From: Cytophaga sp. FL35
Lineage (GTDB): Bacteria > Bacteroidota > Bacteroidia > Flavobacteriales > Flavobacteriaceae
Reading direction: 5' to 3'
DNA length: 49,093 nucleotides
NCBI RefSeq assembly: GCF_014349235.1
Contig: NZ_JACSOH010000032.1
Span: forward strand, 1 to 49,093
In this document: in pieces, positions 1-8,588 of the stretch
Layout: every line of letters begins with the position of its first letter
Position numbering within the stretch: the stretch's first letter is position 1
The notes under the pieces: model-generated
The model's database searches: none
What the model saw: the letters and a program-made list of their open reading frames with translations, nothing else
What the model was told of the DNA's origin: nothing
Translations under genes and position numbers: made by a program

Positions 1-22
1 ATATCAAGAGATTAAACTTAAT

Positions 23-256
23 TCAACTAGATAGATGTTGTAGTAAAATATCCGAATTGATGATCATAACATCCATCTGTTTTGCTAATTCAACATCTCC
101 TTTCTCATAATCACTTCCGATAAAAAGTATATCCAAATTGATATTTATTTGATTTTGGAGAATGGCACCGCGTACCTTTAATTCTTCTTTCGTCCAAGGG
201 TCAAAATTTCCTGATAAAAAAATCTTTTTTCCATTTAGATAATTGTCCCTCATCAC
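23..256 (-). CDS. Stand-alone BRCT-like domain protein
   Basis: This 77-residue protein is essentially one BRCT-like fold. It opens with GKKIFLSGNF (residues 9-18), matching the beta-1 strand of DNA-ligase BRCT domains, then a helix (TKEELKVRGAILQNQ) and a strand with LDILFIGSDYEKGD in the place of the usual 'TDYLVxGxxxGxK' segment, and ends with AKQMDVMIINSDILLQHL, typical of the last strand and helix. BRCT domains bind phosphopeptides or DNA ends. There is no catalytic domain, so a partner is expected. It lies at the far end of the transfer module; the second Met (253) is an alternative start. The domain call rests on pattern recognition only. Confidence 0.6.
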   Translation of the reverse strand: MMRDNYLNGKKIFLSGNFDPWTKEELKVRGAILQNQININLDILFIGSDYEKGDVELAKQMDVMIINSDILLQHLSS

Positions 257-434
257 CTTATAAGTATAGATTAGTAAACAACCTGTGGTCTCGCATAATA
301 AACTATTGCAATATCGCCAAACTATGTTTTATAATCCTGTACTTTAAGGAGCCTTTACCACGACATTGCTTTTGGGGTGTGATTCCAAACTAAAAATAGA
401 GATAGATAAAACATAAAATTTGCCTTATAATCAA

Positions 435-950
435 TTATTTATGATAATATTTTTGCCCATAGGACTTTATTTTACTCTTGGCTATTTTCATATCGCGTTG
501 AAACCGAATCATCAATAATTTTCGGAAGTACCAGATAACCAAGAGGGACAACAATGAACTTCCTATAGCATACCACTCCAAATAATTATCATCTACAATC
601 CTATGATCTTTAAAAACAAAATATAGTTGTAAAAAGTAGCAGTAAAATGGAATGATTAGAATGATATTGAACCAACGAATGGCCAATGCTGTCAGTAGCA
701 ATAAAGGAGAAATAGTTTGAGATATCAACCAGATATAAAAAGAGAAATCCATCCCTATGGCTTCAAATTTCTGTAACATTCCAAACTGAATATCAAAATG
801 TAAAAAAACCTTGTCCAAATAGAGCACTAATCCGGACAAGGCAACTAATATATAACTAACTAAGTATGAAATTCTAATTATCCCCGGGTCGTTTCTTTCC
901 TTTGGAAAGATCAACGCTTTCAATTTGATAACTTGGATTTTTCTGATCAT
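435..950 (-). CDS. Hypothetical multi-pass inner-membrane protein of the transfer module
   Basis: Function unknown. The 171-residue product has about four hydrophobic segments (around residues 27-46, 70-90, 92-112 and 127-143) and a basic C-terminus (RFQRDMKIAKSKIKSYGQKYYHK without interruption of charge), suggesting a cytoplasmic tail. Its first 25 residues are encoded in another frame over the 3' end of the small lipoprotein gene, so translation may really begin further in, near residue 24, or be coupled to the upstream gene. It follows the tra genes on the same strand, in the place where TraO to TraQ would be expected, but it resembles none of them. Confidence 0.55.
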   Translation of the reverse strand: MIRKIQVIKLKALIFPKERNDPGIIRISYLVSYILVALSGLVLYLDKVFLHFDIQFGMLQKFEAIGMDFSFYIWLISQTISPLLLLTALAIRWFNIILIIPFYCYFLQLYFVFKDHRIVDDNYLEWYAIGSSLLSLLVIWYFRKLLMIRFQRDMKIAKSKIKSYGQKYYHK

Positions 951-1032
951 CTATGACTCCTTCTTCAATACTATCTGCTGTACATGAAGAAAAAAGAATC
1001 ATCAAAAAAATTGTAAAAATTAAATTTTTCAT
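874..1032 (-). CDS. Small lipoprotein, 52 residues
   Basis: A short gene reading from ATG at 1032 to TAG at 874. The product begins MKNLIFTIFLMILFSSC, a compact signal with a lipobox (FSSC, Cys17 as the lipidated residue), followed by a 35-residue acidic then basic tail (TADSIEEGVIDDQ, then DLSKGKKRPGDN). It should sit in the membrane facing the periplasm. It overlaps the start of the downstream membrane protein by about 77 bases. Small lipoproteins at this place are common in Bacteroidetes transfer operons and may act as entry-exclusion or envelope-stabilising factors; that role is inference. Confidence 0.6.
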   Translation of the reverse strand: MKNLIFTIFLMILFSSCTADSIEEGVIDDQKNPSYQIESVDLSKGKKRPGDN

Positions 1033-1163
1033 AATCTACTAATTTATGGTTAAAAACCTGAAAATTAGAGATTTTACTTATTCTTTTTCTAAGTATTGAA
1101 AAGGCTTTATTAAAAAGTTGTTCAAACAAAGTTATCATTACGAAGGACAAATGGTGCGAGAAC

Positions 1164-1187
1164 AACCCCATAAATTCTGGGGTTTTT
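1164..1187. terminator. Short hairpin between lipoprotein gene and traN
   Basis: AACCCCA and TGGGGTT (1164-1170 and 1178-1184) form a 7-bp stem with a 7-base loop, followed on the plus strand by TTTTT. The U tract is on the strand that carries no gene here, so a terminator blocking antisense entry or a simple pause hairpin are both possible. Confidence 0.3.
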
Positions 1188-1321
1188 CTATGTCCAATGG
1201 AATTCTATTGGAAATGATTAAATGGAGTTTGCAATGTAATCATATTCATTACAATCATTATTGGTGGATGTAGAGGTGTGCTACCGAGTTCAAAAAACAC
1301 TTGGCTAATGGCTACCATTTC

Positions 1322-2122
1322 CTAATTGGAATAAAGTAAATCTATCTTTCGGTTACCTTTCTCTTCCCTAATGGCAATAGAAATTTTCTCATTTGAATTG
1401 GGAACAAACTTATTCAATACCAAAACAAATCTACTGGCTTGCCCTGAAAATAATACGCGCGGAAGCTTGTGGCTATATTGTATCTCTTTCGTTAATTTTT
1501 GAAAAGAAGCGCTTTTCTTTTTATTACCATTTATAATCGATACCCTAATATCGTTAATTTCAAAAGGTATATTGGAATTATTTGAGAACTCACAAACGAG
1601 ATAAACGTCTGGTCCATTGTAGACAATTTTCTCCAACTGTAACTTAATTCCATTCATTCGGTTAATAGCTATTGATTGTTGGGCCAAACTCAATAAATAT
1701 TCTGATGCGCGACCATAGTAAGTAGCATCTAAAGGTCCTTTGTCGTTTACGTCTCCATTTTTAATTAATGGGGAAATTCCTTCCTCATGCCCAATTCTTT
1801 CATTCTCTGTAAAAAAGTAATTCAACAAAGTTAATTCTTTAGAGTACTTTAAGTAATAGGAATACACACTACCATCTTTTGTGACCACCAATAAATTACT
1901 CAGGGGGCCCGGAAATGATTGGAGTGTACCAAAATATTGTTCTCTTTCACGATTATAGGTGAAGATAAAGCGAGAATGGCCAGTAATAGCCTGACGGATT
2001 GGACTTGGAAAAAAGAGCGTAAGTATTTGGTTCTCATTGGCGTAAAGTGTATCTAGTTCTTTTTGGGCAAACCCCTTACTTATCCAAAAAAAGACCATTG
2101 ACAATAAAATATAATTTTTCAT
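1322..2122 (-). CDS. traN: Conjugative transposon protein TraN (DUF4138)
   Basis: TraN is a periplasmic or outer-membrane part of the Bacteroides-type type IV secretion channel, in the position of VirB9. The 266-residue product has a cleavable signal (MKNYILLSMVFFWISKGFAQ), then beta-rich segments typical of the family, including FPSPIRQAITGHSRFIFTYN near residue 37 and a C-terminal domain with VYLVCEFSNNSNIPFEINDI (about 170-190), a loop-strand pattern also seen in VirB9 C-terminal domains. The length is normal for the family. It follows traM on the same strand with a 16-base gap, supporting one transfer operon. Confidence 0.88.
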   Translation of the reverse strand: MKNYILLSMVFFWISKGFAQKELDTLYANENQILTLFFPSPIRQAITGHSRFIFTYNREREQYFGTLQSFPGPLSNLLVVTKDGSVYSYYLKYSKELTLLNYFFTENERIGHEEGISPLIKNGDVNDKGPLDATYYGRASEYLLSLAQQSIAINRMNGIKLQLEKIVYNGPDVYLVCEFSNNSNIPFEINDIRVSIINGNKKKSASFQKLTKEIQYSHKLPRVLFSGQASRFVLVLNKFVPNSNEKISIAIREEKGNRKIDLLYSN

Positions 2123-2138
2123 AGAATGATTTTAGTCA

Positions 2139-3083
2139 TTATCGAGAAGGACCCAATAAAAATTGATAGTTATCTAGGACAAGTACTTTAATAGCCCGAT
2201 GGTTTCGTTGAAATACTTTCTTCAAACTGTTAACTGGCGGGACACCAGCAATATTAAAATCATCAACCATATCACCTATAATCTCATTGGTAACCTCCTC
2301 CTTTATTTGATTTTCAACATAAATTCCCTCACTTCCATCCTGAAAGTCATAGGCCTTTAATTCGACGGAGCGATGATTAATCTTATTTATATCAACTATG
2401 ACTCTATTAGGCTTAAAACTTATGAAACCATAAATGGGTGTATTTTTCTCTACGATTTCGCCGTCAATAATTGCATCTTTGACCAAGCGCATTTTCAGAC
2501 GATAGTTTTTTCGAATTTTTTGGTTACCGTCTACTCGAACTATAATTTTTTCAGTGTCGTTTGATAATCCCTTCTCAACAAGGATCCTGGGATTAGAGGA
2601 GAAAAACAGTTGATGTTCTAGACCCAATTCTTGACCCGCTACATTAATATCTTTCGAATTATTGTTAGATGGTGTATTTTGAATCATAGTATCGTTTTTC
2701 TTTCTCAACAAAATACTGGAATTGGTATCCGTTGCTATTTTTCTTTCACTTTGGAATAGGCTTTGGTTATAAATACTATCTATAAGGCGATGCTTCTCGT
2801 ATTGTATGTAGTCTGGATTGATGTAGCCCTTTTCATCTACCATATGTTCCGGATATAATGAAGGAACATTTTTTATGCGAGGTTCTTTTAATTCCTCAAT
2901 AGCTTCTAATTTAGATTCATATTGTTTCTGTTCATCGACTAATTTAGGAGTCAAAACTTCAGTTGAATTGCTCATCTCTTTACCTTCATTCTTAACGTTG
3001 CTATAATAATACCCCCCTATGAACAACAACACTGTTGCTAATCCTAAGTAGAAGACCACTCGTTTCTTGTCCAATCTCATCAT
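2139..3083 (-). CDS. traM: Conjugative transposon protein TraM
   Basis: TraM is the VirB10-like bridge of Bacteroidetes conjugation systems, spanning from the inner membrane to the outer-membrane ring. The 314-residue protein starts with a short cytoplasmic stretch and one membrane helix (VVFYLGLATVLLFIGGYYYS, residues 9-28), continues with a long charged linker, and ends with a beta domain (from about residue 185) containing TPIYGFISFKPNRVIVDI and VPPVNSLKKVFQRN. The linker is poorer in proline than in proteobacterial VirB10. It lies between traK and traN with gaps of 25 and 16 bases. Confidence 0.88.
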   Translation of the reverse strand: MMRLDKKRVVFYLGLATVLLFIGGYYYSNVKNEGKEMSNSTEVLTPKLVDEQKQYESKLEAIEELKEPRIKNVPSLYPEHMVDEKGYINPDYIQYEKHRLIDSIYNQSLFQSERKIATDTNSSILLRKKNDTMIQNTPSNNNSKDINVAGQELGLEHQLFFSSNPRILVEKGLSNDTEKIIVRVDGNQKIRKNYRLKMRLVKDAIIDGEIVEKNTPIYGFISFKPNRVIVDINKINHRSVELKAYDFQDGSEGIYVENQIKEEVTNEIIGDMVDDFNIAGVPPVNSLKKVFQRNHRAIKVLVLDNYQFLLGPSR

Positions 3084-3108
3084 AACCTTATCTTTTTAGT
3101 TTTCATGA

Positions 3109-3744
3109 CTACCTAGAATTAAGTTCTTCAGTGTAATTTTTTTCTAGTTTCCTCAGGGATTTCTCAAAAAACTCGGTGATTAACAACCCATGGGTATTGT
3201 TGGGAAAGTTTCTATCTACATGTATCAGCTTACCTGAGGTAATCAATTCATAGGCATCTGTAACCTTACCTCGATTTATTTCCAATACTATTCGGGTCCT
3301 AAAGGAATAAGGTTCCTCCTTCAAATCAATTTGAGATTCTATTCGACTCGTTTTTTGAACTAAGGAATATTGTAACAATCGATTATAGAATCCTTCCGCC
3401 TTTTTTTGACGGTATAGCTCATCTACCGAACTATTCCCTAACCATAGTGCCTTTTCCAGTTTTTGTTGGTAATTAGAAGCGTCCAGACCGTAGAAATAAT
3501 TATGGAACAACTGTAAATGTGCCAGTGCCTCCACCTCCAAATTCTCTTTTTGAGAAACCATTTTCAAGGGAATAACATTCCCCTCCGTATTCACTACAAA
3601 AGCCCTGTCCACAGTCTCCTTATGTAACTTCAGGACCATTAAAATGGAAAAGATGCAGGTCGAGGACGCTCCTATCACGCAAGACAGAACAATGAATCGA
3701 TTCAGCTTGAGAATATTATAAATGTTCCTAAAAGGTGTCTTCAT
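3109..3744 (-). CDS. traK: Conjugative transposon protein TraK
   Basis: TraK corresponds to VirB8, an inner-membrane scaffold that nucleates the transfer channel. The 211-residue product shows an N-terminal cytoplasmic segment, one membrane helix (FIVLSCVIGASSTCIFSILM, about 18-37) and a periplasmic domain rich in beta strands and helices, with the family stretch LAHLQLFHNYFYGLD near residue 75 and a helix LEKALWLGNSSVDELY. It is tightly packed: 1 base after traJ and 25 bases before traM. No traL gene follows it, unlike in CTnDOT. Confidence 0.88.
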   Translation of the reverse strand: MKTPFRNIYNILKLNRFIVLSCVIGASSTCIFSILMVLKLHKETVDRAFVVNTEGNVIPLKMVSQKENLEVEALAHLQLFHNYFYGLDASNYQQKLEKALWLGNSSVDELYRQKKAEGFYNRLLQYSLVQKTSRIESQIDLKEEPYSFRTRIVLEINRGKVTDAYELITSGKLIHVDRNFPNNTHGLLITEFFEKSLRKLEKNYTEELNSR

Positions 3745-3745
3745 A

Positions 3746-4564
3746 TTATGCCGAGAATAGTTTAAGGGTAAAAGAAATTGCTTTGCGGTAGAGCTTGAAT
3801 TTTATCAACACTATAAAACCTATGGTTGCCACATCTATCAAGGGCGCAAAAAATGCACTTCCCCAATCTGTCCCAAAAAGACGATTCCAAAAATGTTGAG
3901 TCATCTCATTATATAAATGGTTGATAAATACGTTGACCAAAAAGAAGGCTGGGACTAACATGTAGACTCCGGCATACAGTTTAAAAAAATGGTAGGCCAT
4001 ATTCCGAAACTTCTCAAAAACAGCCATGCTGATGACCAAGGGGAAAAATGCCTGTAGAATACCTAAAAGGAAAAATCGCTCTGCAAGAAAAATGGGGTAG
4101 ATAAAAAGATCCAATAGCCATAAAATGACTCCCCCTATGAAAGCTAACATTTTCAAACCATACAAGGGAGTGACCAAGGCTTCATATAGAATGGCCATCG
4201 CTTTTTTGGCGGCCTCCAACGCGCCTACTTCCTGTTCCAGGTCTACCTCTTGTAACTGTAAAGGAAGAAGCGCAGGGGCCGTATTCCTATATTGGCCTTC
4301 TATTGCCACTAGAATACCGTCAAAAGTTTCTAAAACTTGGGAGGAGAATAGGACTAAGATCACTACCACAAAATTCTTTAAAAGTTCCTGAGGTGTTAGA
4401 CCCCACGTTTGACCTTCAACAGAAACCATCCCCTCATTATATTTTTTGATAATATTTACCAAAAAGAATAGAATGGCCAGGGCCTTCATTCCTGTCATGG
4501 TATATTGGGCAAAGTCACTATTCTTAATCGTTTGGAAAACCGTATCGACATATTCCAATCCCAT
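3746..4564 (-). CDS. traJ: Conjugative transposon protein TraJ (VirB6-like)
   Basis: TraJ is a polytopic inner-membrane protein thought to play the role of VirB6 in passing substrate through the inner membrane. The 272-residue product has about six hydrophobic segments, including ALAILFFLVNIIKKY, NFVVVILVLFSSQVL, MLAFIGGVILWLLDLFIYPI and GVYMLVPAFFLVNVFI, and a large amphipathic loop (residues 80-125) with QEVDLEQEVGALEAAKKAM. It starts 12 bases after the traI stop codon and ends just before traK. Confidence 0.86.
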   Translation of the reverse strand: MGLEYVDTVFQTIKNSDFAQYTMTGMKALAILFFLVNIIKKYNEGMVSVEGQTWGLTPQELLKNFVVVILVLFSSQVLETFDGILVAIEGQYRNTAPALLPLQLQEVDLEQEVGALEAAKKAMAILYEALVTPLYGLKMLAFIGGVILWLLDLFIYPIFLAERFFLLGILQAFFPLVISMAVFEKFRNMAYHFFKLYAGVYMLVPAFFLVNVFINHLYNEMTQHFWNRLFGTDWGSAFFAPLIDVATIGFIVLIKFKLYRKAISFTLKLFSA

Positions 4565-4576
4565 CCCTACCCTCTT

Positions 4577-5179
4577 TTAATAATGTGCTAGGCGATTGTT
4601 AATTATATCCTGCATTCTACGGAAGGATATGATATCCCTATATCTTTGCGTTTTGGCCTCTATCTCTATCACCATTTCTTTGGATTCCAACTCTTTTTTC
4701 TTTAAAATAGCTGTTCGTTCTCCATCGGACATTTTCAGGTTATCACTGGATAGAATTTGATCAATATATTCCAATGAGGCTACCGAATTATCAATAATGT
4801 CATTAAAGGATTTGGTCACCCTTTCTACCTCATTGGCTTTGATATAAGGGGAATTTAAAATTTCACGTAAATCCTTTTGAACCAGTTCGTAAAGGCGTTG
4901 GTTATTATTGTATAGTTCTTTTACTGCATTCAATTGTTTGATGACATCATTAACTTTTTCTAAATTTTCTTTTTGCTGTTTTAGGAAACTAACCGTTTTC
5001 ATCAAATTGGAAGTTTGTTTGCCAGATTCAACTAATTGCTTTACCAAACTGATAAAGTTGGTATTATCGTAAACCGGCATGCCTTGACTCCGTGCCTTTT
5101 CTGAATTTAGCATGGTCACAAGTATTAAAGACAGGATGACCAATGGCCTTTTTATTTGTTTTTTTTTAATCGTTTTCAT
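4577..5179 (-). CDS. traI: Conjugative transposon protein TraI (DUF4141, VirB5-like)
   Basis: This is the DUF4141 family protein of Bacteroides-type transfer regions, probably periplasmic and perhaps the minor pilus subunit analogous to VirB5; it is not the F-plasmid relaxase of the same name. A longer reading begins at 5200, but Met at 5179 is preferred because it directly precedes a normal signal sequence (KTIKKKQIKRPLVILSLILV, then cleavage near ARSQG). The mature part is almost wholly alpha-helical with long heptad stretches (SFLKQQKENLEKVNDVIKQL) and ends in RDIISFRRMQDIINNRLAHY. The start lies inside the 3' end of traG, so the two are translationally coupled. Confidence 0.86.
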   Translation of the reverse strand: MKTIKKKQIKRPLVILSLILVTMLNSEKARSQGMPVYDNTNFISLVKQLVESGKQTSNLMKTVSFLKQQKENLEKVNDVIKQLNAVKELYNNNQRLYELVQKDLREILNSPYIKANEVERVTKSFNDIIDNSVASLEYIDQILSSDNLKMSDGERTAILKKKELESKEMVIEIEAKTQRYRDIISFRRMQDIINNRLAHY

Positions 5180-7586
5180 AGGATCTATGTTGAATGTCAA
5201 TAAACTCTCGTATTGCTGATTCCATACTATTGGATTTTTGATAGAGTTTCATAATGGCCTCACTTTCCTTTCCATCGGTTAAATAAGCAGCATATACTTC
5301 GGGCGGTACTTCCAAACGATAGATATTGCTCTGTTTACCTATTTTGATAAATATCTCGGTATACTTTCGTTCCCCTGTCAAATGGTTCCGAATGGATTTC
5401 AATTGATTCAAATCATGGTTGGAGAGATGAAGCCTATTTTTCAATTCATCGTAACCCTTTTCATTTCGAAGGCTATAGATTACTTGAGTATTTTCAAGAA
5501 TACTTGCAGACGTAGAATTAACAGGTAATTGATTGATGGATTGTAATATGATACCAATAGCACCATTTTGTTTACGGATGGCTTGATAGTAAAATTCAAC
5601 GCTTTCCAAAACGTTTCCCAACTTGAGTTGTTTGGCAAATTCATCAAACAAAATAATACCTCGTTCCGACCTATTCCTCCAAATGGTGCGTTGGATGGCA
5701 GATTTGATGAGCTTCAGCATTACGGACAATATTTCCTTATTATCCTTTACTTCATCCAACTCAAAAATGATAAGCCGTTTGTCCTCAATTTTATAGGTCT
5801 GATCTTGTTCTATATGAAACAAGTAACTATAGATGCCCCCATTAACATATTCCGATAGGATGTGTAAAAAATCATAAACGCTAAAATGCATTTCTTTTAT
5901 CCCTAATAAATCAAGAAGTGTTGTTTTTCGTTCATCAACAAATTGATATAAAGAAGCCAGAGAGTGCCCAGTAAGTACATTTTCATAATAGAAGAGCAAG
6001 ACTTTCTTCATGGCTACCTCTTGTGCTTTTGAAACCGTATTTTGCGCCAATAGTTCCATTATAAACACTGACAGGTCTTCCAACCGTTCTGGGGTAAGGT
6101 CTGCCTGACCGGAGATGTAAAATGGATTAATTCCTAAATTTTTACCCTGTTCATACCGAAGAATAATGTGCTGTTCGGGATAAAGTTTAGCGAATTTAGT
6201 ATAGGAACCTCCCAAATCGATAATAACCAGTCGAACGTTTTGCTCAAAGTACTGCCTGAGTATATTGTTTGCCAAAAACGACTTTCCTTCCCCAGTCGGG
6301 GCAAAAATGGCAAAGTTCCGTGCCTTAATTCGAACCTTATTTTCATCCCAAACATCCTTTAATACGGGTACATTATACTGCCGCTCATTGAAAATGATTC
6401 CCTGTGGATCGGATAGATAATTGGTATGGTTGATAAATAGACAAAGTGCATGTTTTAGATCGGTGACATAGAGGTCCTCATTCGAAAAATTAGAGGCGTG
6501 GCAGGGATACGAATTAAGAAAGTAGTGCTTGCGGTGCTCCCCCTTCGGATAATAAGGAACGATGTCTAACTCTTTCAACTCTGCCTTAATATTAGAAGCA
6601 ATTCGTTTAAGTTCTTCGGACTCGGCATGCCAGAAGATGATGTTCAGATGTCCCCTGATTATTCGCGAGGTGTCATCTTCATTGATACGGTCCATGATGC
6701 GTTGAACTTTCTTAAGGACCACTTTATTTTGAGTTCCAAAATTGGAGCTTTTGGTTAATTCTTCTATTTTCTTCTCCAAAAGTTTACGCCATTTTTGTTT
6801 GTCATCCAGGTATAGGACCTGGTTAACCATATGGTTTTCTTTAATGTCTAATCCCAAGCCATCGATAAAACCTTGGTGGAAAGTAAATTCGTCGGAGGTG
6901 AATTTTTCGTTTGTTTTCGAACTCTGAACAGGTCCCCCAAAACAACCCTCATTGTTGATAACCATCATATCGAAGTAATGCTCTCCTATTTCAATGCTTT
7001 TCTTACCCAAAACTATATCGGTATCTAAATCATGATTAAAACCATTGAAATAGTCATTAGTCATTCCCATAAATTGGGACATACTCATAGGTTTCAATAG
7101 TAGCTTTCGACTATTGTTAATAAAGGAGATAACATCATTCACTGCAGTTACAAATTCAGCTACTTGGAGGTCCATTTTTCTGTGCAACCCTTTTTCTGAT
7201 TTTTTGAAAGGATTCACATATTTTGATGCCTTAAGGGTCTTGTCCAATGGCAATAAAAAGTAGAGGTAACTTCTATGCGCTAAATACCTACGCCCTCTAA
7301 AATAATTCCTTGTTGCCTTCTCCAAAAAGGACTTATTGGGAAGATTGGAACCCTCATAACCCAGATTTTGATAAATATCTTGTTTATGCACTACGGTTCC
7401 TGGGGGTAGAGTTTTCAATGCTTGAAACCAAGTACTGTGCAGTTCATCAAAGTCAGATTCCGATAGGGAATACACCTCTGGTAATTGGGCTTCATAACAT
7501 AGTAATACATTGCCATTACTAGCAAAAACCATGTGGTCCTGGATATCCAATATGGGGTGAGAAGATTGGAGGTTAATTTTCTTCAT
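5166..7586 (-). CDS. traG: Conjugation ATPase TraG (VirB4-like)
   Basis: TraG is the VirB4-type ATPase that powers assembly of the mating channel at the inner membrane. The 806-residue protein has the N-terminal CagE/TrbE-like half and a P-loop half. Walker A reads PTGEGKSF (about 430-437) after FAIFA, and Walker B is IILFDEFAK near residue 650. The helix following Walker A leads to LVIIDLGGSYTKFAKL, characteristic of the family. Length is normal. It overlaps traF by 14 bases and traI by a similar amount. The N-terminal sequence VLLCYEAQLPEVYSLSESDF matches the Bacteroidetes subgroup. Confidence 0.92.
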   Translation of the reverse strand: MKKINLQSSHPILDIQDHMVFASNGNVLLCYEAQLPEVYSLSESDFDELHSTWFQALKTLPPGTVVHKQDIYQNLGYEGSNLPNKSFLEKATRNYFRGRRYLAHRSYLYFLLPLDKTLKASKYVNPFKKSEKGLHRKMDLQVAEFVTAVNDVISFINNSRKLLLKPMSMSQFMGMTNDYFNGFNHDLDTDIVLGKKSIEIGEHYFDMMVINNEGCFGGPVQSSKTNEKFTSDEFTFHQGFIDGLGLDIKENHMVNQVLYLDDKQKWRKLLEKKIEELTKSSNFGTQNKVVLKKVQRIMDRINEDDTSRIIRGHLNIIFWHAESEELKRIASNIKAELKELDIVPYYPKGEHRKHYFLNSYPCHASNFSNEDLYVTDLKHALCLFINHTNYLSDPQGIIFNERQYNVPVLKDVWDENKVRIKARNFAIFAPTGEGKSFLANNILRQYFEQNVRLVIIDLGGSYTKFAKLYPEQHIILRYEQGKNLGINPFYISGQADLTPERLEDLSVFIMELLAQNTVSKAQEVAMKKVLLFYYENVLTGHSLASLYQFVDERKTTLLDLLGIKEMHFSVYDFLHILSEYVNGGIYSYLFHIEQDQTYKIEDKRLIIFELDEVKDNKEILSVMLKLIKSAIQRTIWRNRSERGIILFDEFAKQLKLGNVLESVEFYYQAIRKQNGAIGIILQSINQLPVNSTSASILENTQVIYSLRNEKGYDELKNRLHLSNHDLNQLKSIRNHLTGERKYTEIFIKIGKQSNIYRLEVPPEVYAAYLTDGKESEAIMKLYQKSNSMESAIREFIDIQHRSYEND

Positions 7587-7857
7587 AGCTACTAAGACCT
7601 ATTTTTTTATTACTGATAGATGGAGGAAATGGTTCGTGTTGCAGCGTCAGATTCGGTCGACTTACTAAATAGATTAGAATCGCATAGAACAGAATGTTCC
7701 AAAAAACCAAGGATAGGATAATAATGAAACCAAACGAAAATATGATGGCCAGGAGGGACCCTATTACCGAAATCATCATTAGAGCAAAAGAGGAAATCGG
7801 TAATCCGAATATGAGCGCACTTTTACGGATGTTTCTATATATCTCAAACTTCTTCAT
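7573..7857 (-). CDS. traF: Conjugative transposon protein TraF (DUF4133, VirB3-like)
   Basis: A 94-residue membrane protein of the DUF4133 family, which takes the place of VirB3 at the base of the channel. It begins with a short amphipathic stretch (KKFEIYRNIRKSALIFGLP), followed by a hydrophobic hairpin (SSFALMMISVIGSLLAIIF and FIIILSLVFWNILFYAILI), then a short soluble tail. The 'RNIRKSALIFGL' motif is typical. It lies between traE (1-base gap) and traG (14-base overlap), exactly the E-F-G order known from CTnDOT. Confidence 0.88.
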   Translation of the reverse strand: MKKFEIYRNIRKSALIFGLPISSFALMMISVIGSLLAIIFSFGFIIILSLVFWNILFYAILIYLVSRPNLTLQHEPFPPSISNKKIGLSSYEEN

Positions 7858-7858
7858 G

Positions 7859-8146
7859 TTATACGACTATACCGATGAGATACGTGAAAATACCTACTAC
7901 AGCCCCAGCAATCAGTACAAAAATTAGTACACGGGTGATACCCTTTTTGAGATCAGCGTTCTCTCCAAAAAAATGTCCGGCATTGAATAAAAAACCAACT
8001 AGAAATATGACTCCCAAGATGATGGGAAAAATAGTTCGAATGGTATCTGATATTTCGTTTACCGAATCCTCGATACCTCCAATCTGTGCCAAAAGAGCAT
8101 GAGAAATTAATAATGATAGCAATACGGAAAAATGCAATTTTTTCAT
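7859..8146 (-). CDS. traE: Conjugative transposon protein TraE (DUF4134, VirB2-like)
   Basis: TraE is the pilin-like first gene of the conserved block. From Met at 8146 the product is 95 residues: signal MKKLHFSVLLSLLISHALLAQ, then a short mature peptide with two hydrophobic segments (TIFPIILGVIFLVGFLFNAG and VLIFVLIAGAVVGIFTYLI) separated by the charged loop ENADLKKGITR, a typical prepilin hairpin. An upstream in-frame Met at 8182 would add 12 residues ahead of the signal and is less likely. It is the first tra gene after a 440-base non-coding leader, so the tra promoter should lie just upstream. Confidence 0.88.
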   Translation of the reverse strand: MKKLHFSVLLSLLISHALLAQIGGIEDSVNEISDTIRTIFPIILGVIFLVGFLFNAGHFFGENADLKKGITRVLIFVLIAGAVVGIFTYLIGIVV

Positions 8147-8588
8147 ATCCAAAATACTTAAAAGATTAAGAATTATTGACACGCTAAAATTATCAAATTA
8201 AAGTATTAAAATATTGATTATCAGTTATTTGTGAATAAAATTTTTTAAAGTAATAATTCTTAAAAAAAGTAGTTAAATGACCTTAAATAAAATGATAAAT
8301 CAGCCATGCATGTTGATAAGTGGTGATTTGAAATTTACACCTGGGAAGGTTTTAGGGAAATTATCCTAATTGACCGGGTTTTAACATCACTGTGTTGCTA
8401 TTTAAATTGGAAAGCTCGTACGATCCAAATATTAAATGGCAAAGCAGTGTATTATACAAATGTCGCAGTGTGTATAGCACCTTTTGTAGGGAATATCAAT
8501 TGTGAGAATTCTAAAAGTAAATCATGCCGGCCCTACTGCAGAAAAGTTATAATTCTATAGGTTTCAATCAATCGCATTAGCATTTGAC
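8147..8588. other. Non-coding leader of the tra operon
   Basis: About 440 bases without a credible gene separate the DnaC-like gene from traE. The part next to traE (8180-8270) is very AT-rich, as expected for a promoter. A short inverted pair GTAGGG/CCCTAC (near 8487 and 8531) and the near-repeats GCAGTGTATTATAC and GCAGTGTGTATAGC (around 8442-8482) are visible. In CTnDOT the equivalent leader is the target of transfer regulation; no specific site can be assigned here. Confidence 0.35.

Noticed and set aside
971-1171. 66-residue open frame on the minus strand
   Set aside because: It overlaps the small lipoprotein gene in another frame and contains no recognisable motif.
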